Made by a program: the position numbers and the translations under genes. Shown one piece after another: positions 22,735-33,856 of a stretch of 64,000 nt of DNA. The stretch is taken from NCBI GenBank assembly GCA_013146195.2, contig CM028382.1, forward strand, positions 57,897,027 to 57,961,026, in the 5' to 3' direction. Position 1 is the stretch's first letter. Every line of letters begins with the position of its first letter. The notes under the pieces were generated by a model that saw only the letters and a list, made by a program, of their open reading frames with translations, did no database searches and was not told the DNA's origin. This DNA comes from Codonopsis lanceolata (lineage: Eukaryota > Streptophyta > Magnoliopsida > Asterales > Campanulaceae).

Positions 22735-23825
22735 CACAGTTTTTATCGATTGCCTCCTTAAAATTTACGGTTTACATGACACCCAAATTACTAAATGTAA
22801 CACCATTTAAAATGTCAAATTACCTAACTACGTACCCTCAAGCACATTCTAACACATTTTAAATCAATACCTCCCATAACATTTATTTATCACAATTAAC
22901 CTACCTCCCCTCAAACCAATCAACCCCATTTACTCACATTAATTCCTTAATCCTTCTCTCTTTCTCCTTCATTAATGCCCTCTACAGAAGACCATCAGAC
23001 ATACCACTCCCTCCCTCCTAGTGTACGCACTCCCCCCTTCTATTAACTCCTTAAACCAAGAAATGTTTATATCTACAACAAACCCACTACCCATCACCAA
23101 GAAATGTTTAGATCTACAACAAATCTGACACACATCTCTATGTCCAACCGAAATCCCCCCCCCATTTACTGCATCTTTGGGTCGAATTCGCCCCTCCTCC
23201 TTCCTTCACAGCCTCTTAGGCAAAACGTCTGCTACGGGGTAGCAAATCTTCCGAGAAACTTTCATTAGAGCATGGCGGCACTTTAGCAACTCAACCGCTA
23301 CAAAGGTGCGAATCTTTTTAGATACATCAGTTTCTAAATAGCGGATGTTTATCCAAACATCTGCTTGTTCGATGCGGCTATTTAGCGAAACATTCCGCAT
23401 GTTCCAGGCGGCTCTTTCCCCAGTTTACGATTTTTTTAACAAAATTGCTATACAAATAAAATTAAAAATAAAAACAAATACATTATATGAGTTGTTGAAT
23501 ATTGAGATACATTATATCCATTTGATTTGTCCATTTCTCAAGTTGAGAGGAGTTATAGATGAAGTGGATAGAGCCAAATGAGAATGAGAAGCCGGTCTTG
23601 CATTTCTCAATATTCAGATGAAGTGAAGAGGAGAGAGAAGGAAGGGACTAATGGTGAAATGAGTTGGGGGAGGGTTATTATAATTGAAGTTAGGGGTTTG
23701 AATGTTTTAATTGGAGTACAAATATTATTGTCTTTTCAACTATTAAATGGTGTTACGTTTAGTAATTTAGGTGTTACGTTAAGGGTCACTCAACTACTAG
23801 CTTAATTTTTCAAACAATAGGTGGA
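22735..23825. mobile_element. Non-autonomous TIR element, superfamily unknown
   Basis: The block AAATTACTAAATGTAACACC near 22787 recurs inverted near 23768 as GGTGTTACGTTTAGTAATTT. Similarity between the two arms runs for roughly 80 bp. Exact ends and target duplication could not be fixed. The interior (about 23200-23420) has short open frames with no recognisable product and a small palindrome (GATGTTTATCCAAACATC). Confidence 0.45.
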
Positions 23826-23967
23826 GCATCCCAAAGCATAGGGTATTATTAGGGGTTTTTAGCTTCATTAGGTTCAAGAACTACTTTCTAGGTTTGGTTC
23901 TAACTTTAGTAACTTGTGATGTACTAATGTTAGAAACTTGGAATTTGATCTTTCGTAATTAGTCTCC

Positions 23968-24212
23968 AAAGTCTAACCCTTGGTTTTGGTTTAGTTATTA
24001 GCTATGGGTAATGCTTGAGCCACTCTTATTTTACACCAAAAATTAGGTACTCAATGACTTGGCACATTCGCATTGGTCAGAGTGGTATGACCCATAAAAT
24101 GTGCAACCAATGATAGTCTGCCAAGTTATTGAGTACCCATTTTTTGGTGTAAAATGAGAGTGGATCAAGCATTATCCATGGCTAATAACTAAACCAAAAC
24201 CAAGGGTTAGAC
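23968..24212. mobile_element. Long palindromic MITE, distantly related to the hAT-type family
   Basis: The two arms, each close to 95 bases, are near-perfect inverted copies (AGTCTAACCCTTGGTTTTGG against CCAAAACCAAGGGTTAGACT). The inner part, 24005-24178, begins GGGTAATGCTTGAGCCACTC, like the MITEs at 12.5-13.7 kb. It ends two bases before the target duplication of the Mutator-like element. Confidence 0.65.
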
Positions 24213-24223
24213 TTGATGTAAGC

Positions 24224-24420
24224 GGGATAATTTCACTTTTAGTCCCCCAACTAAGGGTCAATTTCTCTTTTGGTACCCCCGTTTCCTAGTTCATCAAAGT
24301 TGATCACAAACGTTTACCAACTTCATCATATTTGATCATTTCTATCACATGACTGTCAACTGGTAACGGCGAATCTACTATAACAGGTTGGCTATAGCTT
24401 GGCAGCAGGTGAGAGAAATA
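24224..24420. repeat. Left terminal inverted repeat of the MULE
   Basis: Matches the reverse complement of 29455-29665 with scattered differences. It includes the block GTTCATCAAAGTTGATCACA shared by both ends. In Mutator elements TIRs hold the promoters and transposase-binding sites. Confidence 0.85.
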
Positions 24421-24632
24421 CTTCTCATTCTCATTTCCCGCCAGTGTTCTTCCCCCATTGTTCCTCAAATTCTCTCTCATTTCTTCCCTCTTCGCATTCG
24501 AGCCTGCTTTTGAGGAAGATTAGAACTCTAATTTCTTCCTCAATTCGAACCCTCCATTGTTCCTCAAATTCTCTCACATTTCTTCCCTCTAATTGATTCG
24601 TTCCAACCTCTCACCTTGATTTTTGATAGAAA

Positions 24633-25144
24633 TTGAATAAGTCGAGCCCATCCTCTTCAAATTGTAGTTGGAGCTCAAGGAATAATGTTGTGCCATGGGA
24701 TGACATGTATTGTGGGTGTGGAATACAGGTTTCAGTGGAGACATCTTGGAACAAAACAAATCCGAGAAGAAGATATTGGGCATGCCCAAAATATGAGGTG
24801 TTTTTTTTTTCATTTGGCTTATATATTTTAATTTTTTTGCAGAAATATCTAACTAAATCTTGTCTACATTACAGAAATATGGATATTATGGTTTTTTTAA
24901 ATGGTTGGATGATGAAATATGTCAAAGGTCCAAACAAATCATTCCGGGATTGTTGGCAAAGTTGAATGGATTTGAAGCTGAAATAGAGAAACTCATGATT
25001 AAAGATAGTGAAATGCAAGCTGAGTTGATGATATCAAATAGCATGGTTAAGAGGTTGAAGACTGAACTAAATCAAATGAGAATTGTTTTGATTGCAATGA
25101 CAGTTCTATTTTTCTCTTGTTTGGTCATTTTGTTTTGTATGTAA
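24633..25144 (+). CDS. GRF-type zinc-finger protein with coiled coil and C-terminal membrane segment (MULE accessory gene)
   Basis: Exon 1 ends at 24797 (TATGAG|GTG) and exon 2 runs 24875-25144 (CAG|AAATATGG), phase 0, stop TAA. The protein holds a GRF zinc finger, MYCGCG...TSWNKTNPRRRYWACPKYE then GFFKWLDDE, with the metal ligands C-x-C, C and C/D-like positions of zf-GRF. A coiled coil follows (NGFEAEIEKLMIKDSEMQ) and one hydrophobic segment ends the chain (IVLIAMTVLFFSCLVILFCM). The first in-frame ATG is 24705, at the edge of the finger. The open frame extends to 24633 with a Ser-rich stretch but begins at TTG, so an upstream ATG may be lost or in another exon. A second acceptor at 24842 would shift the frame. 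No break is seen, unlike the transposase. The biochemical role of such plant GRF proteins is not known to me. Confidence 0.75.
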
Positions 25145-25888
25145 AGATCAAATGAAGATTATGTTGTGGAATTATTTGTAATATATTTGACAACTTTGTA
25201 GTGTTTTGATTGCAATGAAAATTGCAATGACTGATGTAAATCAAATGTTTTGATTGCAATGACAATTGTAGTGTATCTGACATTGGTAAAGAACCTGATT
25301 GCTAACCACTGGAAGTATGTCACAATTGCTAACCTATGACAGTATATTACATGATTGAATCTGACAATTGCTAACTTGTAATGTATATAGGACCTGATTG
25401 CTATGACATGATTCAATTACAAACTCAGTTGATAGCCATTGAATCTGACAACCAAAGTATATGTAGTCACTGAATTAATAACCATGTAACCACTGAATCA
25501 ACAACAACACCACCATTGATAACTATCAGAAAGCAAGATTACACCACTAACAACACCAACGACACCATTGGTTTAACAACAACAACAACTTAAAAGGAAT
25601 AACCAATTAATAAAAGGAAGAACACAAATTACATTGCCAAGTAGTTAAAGAACATTTGTTTTAACAACTTCAGTACATTGCCAAATTACCAACTCAAAGA
25701 AACTACAGTCAATTCATGTTCCGTACATTGCCATGTGACCAAATTAAAACCCACATAAACTACATATAATTTAACATGTTCAGTACATTGCCATCCCATG
25801 GGACCAAAATAAAACACAAAGAAACTATTGTTTGTTTAACACCAAATTACAACTTCATGAACAACACCAACACCAATAGTCTCAGACA

Positions 25889-28800
25889 TTATATTTTCTC
25901 CTTGCCCTTTGATTTCCCTTGAGTTGTACTTGAAGTTCCTATTTCATGCCTCAGATTTGCCATGGTAATGTAATTCACTCATCCCCTCACAATTATTTGA
26001 GTACTAACAGTTGATGATTGATTCACCTATACAATACAAAAACATACAAATCCTTAGAGACAACAAAGTACAAAAAACAAATGCTAAAGAAAGAGAGTAT
26101 AGAAAAATTCTTACATGTAAAAAGGATATGTTGTTTGTGTTTCCACCTACATTCACCCCCACCGTGCCTTGAACCCCTCTTTCTTTTAACCTACAATTTC
26201 AAATTAAAAAAATCAGTATGCTATACTATACAATATAAAAAAAATTCAAGAGTAATAGCATATGCTTGAAAGACTTACAGGTAATTTAAATACTGATATT
26301 TGTATGGACTCAGGTTGGGTGTTCTCTATTGTGTCACCAAGAATAGGTTCTGGTCCAGATAAAGGGATCTCATCAACATGGCTTGGAGTAGGCTGTGAAA
26401 CATAGTCTACAATGGGGTTTGCATTTGCATTTACATTCCTTTTTTGACAAGATCTAGAATTATGTCCAATTTCACCACACTGTCCACATTTTAAGGATTT
26501 CTGAAATTTCTTCAATTTGGTTTGATTGTTAAAAGATGCAGGTGGCTCATCAGGATGTCTTCTCATTTTCTTTGGTCTTCCAGGCCCGTTTTCATAACTT
26601 GGGGGCAAAGGGGCAGGTAAGTCACACTTAGGCCACAACTCAGATCCAGTGATTCTCATGATGGCATGCTCATATACTTAACTGTAAGTCTTAACTGTGT
26701 AGCATTCATTAATATAGGCTGCAAGATCCTCTTGTCTACATCAAATGGCTAAACATGCATGTTTACATGGAATGCCAGTCAATTCCCATCTTCTACAATT
26801 GCATGCATGCTGAGCAACATCCACATTGTTCTGGTCAAAGGGGCAAGTTATTTCAAAATGTCATTCATCAGACTTGATTGGTATTCCAACAGCACCCTCC
26901 TTGGGATTCTTGCCTAGCAATTGATTGATTCTAGGACACTGTCTACCATCCCACTTCATAGCTTTATCCCTATTCACTTGCAATCTGGTCATCAACAAAT
27001 GCCTTACTGTTTCAAGCATAGTTATGATTGGCTTGTCTCTTGCATCAAGAATAAAAGTATTGAAACTCTCATAAATGTTATTAAGCAAGATGTCACACTT
27101 AGGGTCAGTAGTCAAGTGTGACTTAGACCATTGACTGGGAGGTTTATTGATCAACCACTCATAAGCACTCTCATCGAAGTCTCTCAATTGTTTAATTCTT
27201 GCCTTAAAAACCTTAACCCTGGTTGCCCTAGCTGCTGTCCATAAAACATTCTTTACTGATTGCCTTGTAAAACCATCTCTTTTCATGTTGGTATGCAAAT
27301 GTCTAACACAAAATCTATTTGATGAATTAGGAAATAAATCTTCAAAGGCAGACATCAATTCCTTCTGTTTGTCCCTCATGAATGTCCATGCAAATTGATT
27401 TTCAATCCCTATGTCATTTTCAAGCAATGACAATAACCATGTCCAAGAATCCTTAGTTTCATTTTCAACCACCACATAAAGGTATAGGAAACATTTGGTT
27501 GTTTGGATCAATTCCAACGGTTGTCAATAATTGACCACCTTGAGGGCCTTTTAGAAAACACCCATCCACTCCTATTATCTTCCTACAAAACCTAATACCC
27601 TTCTTGCAAGCTTCAAAACAAATGTAAAGCCTTTGAAAAACAGACTGACCAGATTCCACATCAGACAACTTCAAAACCACAGTTGACCCAAGATTAGTCC
27701 TCAACAACTCTAGACAATAATCTCTTATTTGTTGAAATTGTTCTATTAAAGTCCCATCCAAAAGTTCTTTGGCTTTCTTTTTAGCTTTATATGCTTGTTG
27801 TTTTGAAATACTGGCCTTAAGTTTGACAGACAACTCATTCCTAAATTCCTTGATGCCTAAGTTTGGATTTTCTTTGAATTTTTTCATGAAGGTCTTCCCC
27901 ATCCAACCAGACTTGAGACTTGGGTTGTTGTAGTTCCAGGAACAATTTCTATGATTTGGATTATACCCTTTCAATTGCCTTGTTTTGTCATTCTGCATTG
28001 GAGAAGCATATGCATAACAATCGCATTCATTTTTTCTACAAACTGCCCCTTCTGGTATCATTCCTAACAAACTTGATGGACATCCCTTTTCTTAAGCAAA
28101 ATGTTTCAATCTTATCTTTCACTTCATTCTTTGAACTAAACATGGTTCCTAATTTCAACTCAACATCTTTATCTTTATCAGCCTTAGGATTAAATTTGAG
28201 AAACTTCTTATCTACTTCCTCACCACTGCCATTGACACTTTCAAAATCATCACTATCAGATGCATCCTTATCACAATCCTGCTCCATCATAGAAAAAAGT
28301 TTATCACTCACATACTTATTTGCCATTGACTTTCCCTTGCCCACACCCCATCAAATTCAATACCAGAATCAACAAACTTATCAAACTCATTATTATCCTC
28401 TTCCATTTCATATTCAGATTCATAGTACTCATCACTATCAGAGTTAGAAGATAAACAAGGACTAGGATTGAGATTGGAATTAGGATTAGGATTAAAATGC
28501 TCTAAGAACATTTTAACTTCTTTCTTAGTAGGTATGGACCTCATTAATTCAGTTGCATGAAGATCACTCTCAACTAGTCTAAAACCTCTGTAGTCAGTTT
28601 CATGCCACATCTTAACCATTTCAAATTGATAGCCTAATTCATGTAAAAAATCCATCAAGTCAATCATCCCAAACATTTGTCCATCCACCCAATCAAAATA
28701 ATCTATCTTCCCTCGAGTATAATGTTTAGGGTCATGCTTCATCACACCACCATGAGTAATTTTTAGTGAAAACATAATGACATCTGTCTCAGGGTCTACA

Positions 28801-29179
28801 ACAAAGAAAAAATAATCACATCACAATAAAATTATATATAACTTGGCATGATACTCAAATTCAATTGTAATTAAAGTTGATTATCAGAAATTACAATTGC
28901 AATTGCTTATACAGAAACTATGATAGAACTAAAACTTGATTATCAGAAATTACATGCATAACAAAATTTCAGTTAAGGCACAACATTTCAATCACTTAAC
29001 ATAATTATACAGAAACTATGACACAACTATGACATACAAAAACAAATTTTAGCTAAAAATACTATCACCAAATTTGAATTATATCTAAGGCACAATAGTT
29101 ATCAAACACAAAACATAATTAAAGGTATTTCAATCATACCGTACTGTGGGGGTAACGTATCCTTGCTTCTTCTAGTCAT
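25889..29179 (-). pseudogene. MuDR/MULE transposase gene, broken
   Basis: ATG at 29179-29177; exon 1 ends at 29140 and exon 2 starts at 28795 (TAC-G|AC join). The product begins with a PB1-like N-terminal domain (MFSLKITHGG... FLHELGYQFEMVKMWHE). An acidic linker and a MuDR domain follow, then the MULE catalytic core (GVDGCFLKGPQGGQLLTTVG; RDKQKELMSAFEDLFPNS; FCVRHLHTNMK; NIYESFNTFILDARDKPI), a SWIM finger (CNCRRWELTGIPCKHAC) and a CCHC knuckle (CGQCGEIGHNSRSC). C-terminal exons probably extend to 25889. Breaks: frameshifts near 28345, 28060 and 27485, and in-frame stops near 26861, 26745 and 26680. It lies convergent to the GRF gene, 745 bp away. Confidence 0.87.
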
Positions 29180-29454
29180 GACAACTCCCTTCCTTTCTCA
29201 AAATCAAACTAAAGACTTACTTACACTTTTTGGTATGAGAAAGGATAGAAATTGGGTACGAAATTAGGGTTGGAATGAAAATGAGGAAGAAATTGGGTGA
29301 GAAATTACGACTGGAATGAAAATGGGGGAGAAATTGGGTGTGAAATTAGGGCTAAAGCTGGAAATGCGAAAGGAGAAGACTCTGGGGGAAGAAATTAGAG
29401 CAGGAACGATAAGAAATTGGAGAAAATTGAGAGAAGTTTGTATACTTACCTCTT

Positions 29455-29665
29455 TCCTTAGCCTGTTGCCAAGTTATAGCCGGTTTTCAACCTTTGCCAA
29501 TCTGTTCTAACATGTTCGCTGTTACTAGTTGACAGCCATGTGACGAAAAGGATTAAAACCGATGAAGTTAGTAAACGTTTGTGATCAACTTTGATGAACT
29601 GGGAAACGGGGGTACCAAAAGTGAAATTGACCCTTAGTAGGGGGACCAAAAAGCGAAATTATCCC
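29455..29665. repeat. Right terminal inverted repeat of the MULE
   Basis: Inverted copy of 24224-24420, ending GAAATTATCCC before the target copy TGATGTTAGC (29666-29675). About 270 bp separates it from the transposase start. Confidence 0.85.
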
Positions 29666-29939
29666 TGATGTTAGCCATTCAGTTATTAGGTTTTTTTTTT
29701 TACTTTTTTGTTAATGAAGTTATTTTTCACGGTTATTATCGTTTACAATATTTTTTTGAATACCAAGCCCACGTGATTTCAAAATTCTGGATCCGCCACT
29801 CTTACAAAAAATACTCATAAAAACAACTTTTCTAAGTTATTGCATTTGTAATAAATGAAATTAAGTGTACTTAGAAGGTCCGCGGGTGTTAATAGCTTTC
29901 CTCAAAAGATAATTGGATTATATTATAGATATATAGTAG

Positions 29940-30070
29940 AGTCATCAAGTAAAGTGAGAACCAAATTAATAATTAAATGGTAAAAATAATTTAATTTTTT
30001 ATTTTAAAAGTAGACAATTTTTTCGGAACGCTTTAAAAAGAAAAAATCGATTTGGTAACGGAGGGAGTAA
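29940..30070. mobile_element. Half of a Stowaway-like MITE
   Basis: Right terminus AACGGAGGGAG followed by TAA, preceded by AT-rich sequence with TTCGGAACG. No matching left end was found within 300 bp. Confidence 0.4.
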
Positions 30071-30306
30071 TTGACTAAAAAAAATAGATTAAAGAATTAT
30101 TGGTCCCTCCTTTTACACCTTTTTTTGTTTGGTTCTACCCATTTTTTATTACATGTAGTCCTTCCATTCAAGATTCGCTATGAGATACCCTCATTTAGGC
30201 GTCACCGTTAATAATACCATCTAAAAAAATTGAAATGGCAAAGCTATCCTTCACAATACGCTCATGGACGACACATTGTCTTTGTTGATATTGGAAATAC
30301 CCGTCA

Positions 30307-30789
30307 GGGCAACTCCAATGGGAGTTGTTGGAAAGGTTTATGAAAAGCTTCAAATGTTTTTGACTATTGGAGTGGTACACGTCACCATAGCAATTTTCCA
30401 AAAGCTTCATCTGCATGAACCGGTTTATAGAGTTGGGCATTTTTGCGGTGAATTGTCGGTAGGTTTTAAAAAAATAACGTGATTATATTAACTTTACAAC
30501 GGTAAAAATATTTTTATTTTTGTTCATCATGTTTTATAAAAATATTTTTTTCAAAGATAAAATTTGAAAATATATAAATTATTTTTTAGACGTATTATAT
30601 TTGTTCTATAAATATTTATGTTTTAAAACTATATTTTTATTTTTGAAAATAAATGTATATTGGGAAAGAATAAAATATTTAGTTGTGGGTCCATGCTATA
30701 AAGCTTTTATGGGTTTATGTATAGTGGAGAATAGGTTTATTGAGAAAAGGTTTATAAAAATAAACCTTTCACAGTCCATGTGGATGCCC
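30307..30789. mobile_element. Harbinger-like MITE (483 bp) nested in the Pack-MULE-like element
   Basis: Left end GGGCAACTCCAATGGGA and right end, reversed, GGGCATCCACATGGACT. TCA lies on both sides (30304-30306, 30790-30792), a 3-bp target like the TWA of PIF/Harbinger. The right third matches 22123-22309. Confidence 0.65.
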
Positions 30790-31177
30790 TCACGCACACC
30801 TAGCTTCCATCTCCCTCCTTCATCCAGCCAGCCTCCTTCTTCATCTTCGCCCTCTCCATCACTGCCGCCGCCCTATTTCAGGCTAGCACGTCTCCCCCTG
30901 CTCCAGTACGGGCATCTATCTCTGCTCTGAGTTCCTTCTCCCTCCATCGTCGGTGAAGAGAGACCCATGTTCTCCATTTCTGCCAATTACGGACATCCTT
31001 CAATCTCCGCCAGACCCACCTCCTAGCTCTATCTCCCAGAGACACCATCTACAGATCCGACATCAACAATTCTAGCTCAACACTCAACAATTCGTCATGT
31101 CCGATGTTCACTAATTCGTCACAAAATCAATAGATTCAAACCTAGAACTTGAAATTTGAATCTCCCACTACGCAAAT

Positions 31178-31651
31178 TCAGGTAAGTTGTTCCAATTTTT
31201 CCAATTCATCACTTAAATTTATGAAATCAGAGAAGCTCCTTCTTTCAGGCCAAATTCCGATATCAAAAATACCAACTATAACATCGGAACCGTAATCGGA
31301 CTCAGACAAGAAACCTCGTTGGTTGCGGAGCCCTAGAAAGTGAGGGGAGCGAGTTGTATGCAACTGTCTCCGGCGGTCCTCGAATGTAGCCAGGACGGAA
31401 GGATTGTTTAGAATGGTAGCGACTTGAGATGTAGTAAGGGAAGCGGAGAAGCCACGAAAAACGGTGTCCGTAAACATGGAGAATGGTGAGGGAATCGGTG
31501 AACTCGGAAGTGTACCAGTAGAATTATCGTCTTTTAATTTTTTTTGCTTAATTAATAATCGAATAATTTTGATTAAAAATTTATACGGGTGGGAAATAGG
31601 GGGGGCATGATTTTGTCGTTTTAAAGAGGGACTGTTCAGACGTACAGTCAT
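31178..31651 (-). pseudogene. Captured fragment of a subtilisin-like serine protease gene
   Basis: From about 31520 down to 31230 the frame encodes the end of an I9 prodomain (DTVFRGFSASLTTSQVATIL; FEDRRRQLHTTRSPHFLGL) and the start of the S8 catalytic domain (SDYGSDVIVGIFDIGIWPE). The Asp motif reads DIG where plant subtilases have DTG. The signal peptide, His and Ser motifs are absent. Codons before and after are unrelated. The order is that of plant SBT1-type subtilases. It is enclosed by 155-bp TIRs and is not a functional protease. Confidence 0.85.
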
Positions 31652-32136
31652 GCCGCTACCCTTGGGCCTCGACCGGTTGACCCTTGTAACCTAAGAGGGA
31701 AGGGAAGTTTTCCATTTTAATTTTTTTAGACAGTATTATTAACGGTAACGTCTAGAGGGGGTATCGCATAGCGAATCTTGAATGGAAGAACCACATCTAA
31801 TAAAAAAAGGATAGGGCCAAACTTTAAAAAATGTGTAAATGGAGGGACCAAATAGTTATTTAATCCAAAAAAAAAAATAGAGAGAGAAAGAGAAAATCGT
31901 AATTCAACGGCCAAACAAGCCCTCCACTGAAACACCTCTACTCAGTTCGCTGCTCTCTCTCTCCCTCTCTTCTCTCCGGCCTCTGCAACATTCTTCTTAG
32001 TTGGCACAAACTCTGCGTGTATGTGAAATGGGTTTTCATTACATGGGGTTTTGGTCAAGTTGTCAAATTTTCAATCTTCATTTTTCTGGGTTTATCCCTA
32101 ACTAATAAAATTCATTTCATTTAATGTGATTTGCAG

Positions 32137-32172
32137 CGAAGAAAGTTTGGCCGGTAACCAAGAGAATCAATC
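32137..32172 (+). other. 5' UTR exon of the twin-CX9C gene
   Basis: An acceptor TTTGCAG ends at 32136 and the exon runs into ATGGATG|GTATTT. An earlier leader exon probably lies in the CT-rich stretch 31930-32020. Exact transcript start is unknown. Confidence 0.55.
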
Positions 32173-33819
32173 ATGGATGGTATTTCTTCATCTCACGCTA
32201 ATCTTGATCATATGTTTATACTATATAGTTTTCCCATCTTGGTGTTGAAATATAATTTGAATTTATTGGAAATCGCTTCCTAACTGATAAGTCCGAATTA
32301 AAAATCAAACTTTTCTTATTATTCCACCCGTTTAAGAATTTGGGGTTTTCCCTGTTCATTTGGTGGCTCTTGTTTTGTTCTTTTATTAGTACTAGGTGCA
32401 AATTGTTGTAGCTAGTATGATAAGGTATATGCGCAGGTTTGTTGTATGCAAAACTCTTGATTGAAATGGCTATCGAGTTTTTCATTGGAACAGTTCTGTG
32501 TGCTTAATCTGTTGTGTGGTGGTCATGCATTGTTATGAATAATTGCCGAAAACAATCATGTCACCTGCTGCATTGGTGCGGGTTGGAAAACTAGTGTGCA
32601 GGCTAGCCATCTAAGGTTATGGTTGCCTAGCTTCTTAAATCTTTAGCTCTGGTCGTGAGAGTAAGTCTTGTGTACTAGATAGGTCGTTTATGTTAAATGA
32701 TCAATAATCAAATAAATTTTTAAATGTAAAACGTTTCTTGCACAAATGTCTGACTATTTCATTGTTACAATTGATATTCTGAATTTAACAATGTACTCTC
32801 TTTCTCTTGAAAAGTATGATACAATTTGATCTCTTGGCTATCCACTTCCTTCGCATGTGATGTCAGGATTCGACCATTACTATTATTGCTCATTTGGAAT
32901 GCTAAAGTGGTTATGATATGTAAAATGGCATGGAAGTGAATGACTGCTCTTCCTTACCGATTGAGCAAATTTAAACATATGTTTCTGTTAAGTTTCTGCA
33001 TTTCCATTCAAAGAACTTCCTTAAACTGCAATAGATTCAGTTGTTCCCATTTGTGAGTGTGTAGACTTTTGAGTGGAGTTGGGGCTCTTTCGTTTCTAGT
33101 TCCCAAGATGGGTTATCACTATAGTAACTTCTTTTCCTACCTATTTTTTATCCATGAGGCGGCATGGAAAGGGATTGAACTCAAGACCTCACACTCTATG
33201 TTGCCCCAACTTTACCACTGGGCCACCCTTATGGTTATCACGATAGTAAACATTTAACTATATGGACTTCCGATTATCCATTCAAATGGCTGGCTGTCTA
33301 CCGAATGAAACTCTTCAGAAAAACTGAACTTTTCTCACATCATGGAAAATCTTTTTAGTCTGATTATCCATTGGTAGTGTGAGGGTATCCATGCTGCAGT
33401 ACTTTGTTTTATGGATTGTGGACTTGATGCTTGATTCTTTTGGCTCTTATTGTTTACTTTGATTTTTTATTTCATGGTAATTTTGATCGTGTATAGTGTT
33501 CTTTTTCTTTATAATTTTACTATGCTTCTGGTGCACATGGTTTGGATCCCCATCAGTTTTATTGCTTTATCTATCTATAAACCCAATAGTTTTATTGCTT
33601 TATCTATCTATGAAAGTCAGAAAACTTTCTTGTCCTGATGGTTTTCAGTTAAGAGCAACCCCGTATATAAGATCCTTGATGACAACAAGAAAAAGGGGAA
33701 GGAGGAAAAGTCTTACAAGGAGATTAACGGCATTCACTCTCTGCATAAAAGAGGCATAGATAAATTCGAAGAGCGGAATGCCGGTTCTAATTGAAACAAT
33801 GCAATCCAATCAAGAACAA

Positions 33820-33856
<37 letters not shown>

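Larger units (their letters stand above)
24224..29665. mobile_element. Two-gene Mutator-like element (MULE), 5442 bp
   Basis: Both ends start GGGATAATTTC and continue as inverted repeats for about 200 bp (24224-24420 and 29455-29665). The flanks carry a 10-bp duplication, TGATGTAAGC left and TGATGTTAGC right, one mismatch, fitting the 9-11 bp of Mutator elements. Inside, a GRF-finger gene runs rightward from the left TIR and a MuDR-type transposase gene runs leftward from the right TIR. They converge, as mudrA and mudrB do in maize MuDR. The transposase is broken, so the element is no longer autonomous. Confidence 0.9.
30087..31865. mobile_element. Pack-MULE-like TIR element carrying a subtilase fragment
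   Basis: The left arm (30087-30240) and right arm (31710-31865) are inverted copies over about 155 bp. They share TTCCATTCAAGATTCGCTAT, GGTCCCTCC and ACCGTTAATAATA. The outer edges sit in A-runs ending AATAG on both sides, so a 9-bp target duplication is possible but not provable. Between the arms lie a nested MITE and a piece of a subtilisin-like protease gene. Capture of host exons between long TIRs is the mark of Pack-MULEs. Confidence 0.75.

Noticed and set aside
23206..23581. Overlapping frames in the interior of the 22.7-23.8 kb TIR element
   Set aside because: Frames on both strands of the same palindrome-containing DNA, no domain recognised.
24633..24965. Single-exon 110-aa frame across the GRF gene intron
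   Set aside because: It reads through a GT-AG intron and loses the FFKWLDDE part of the finger and the membrane segment, which the spliced form restores.
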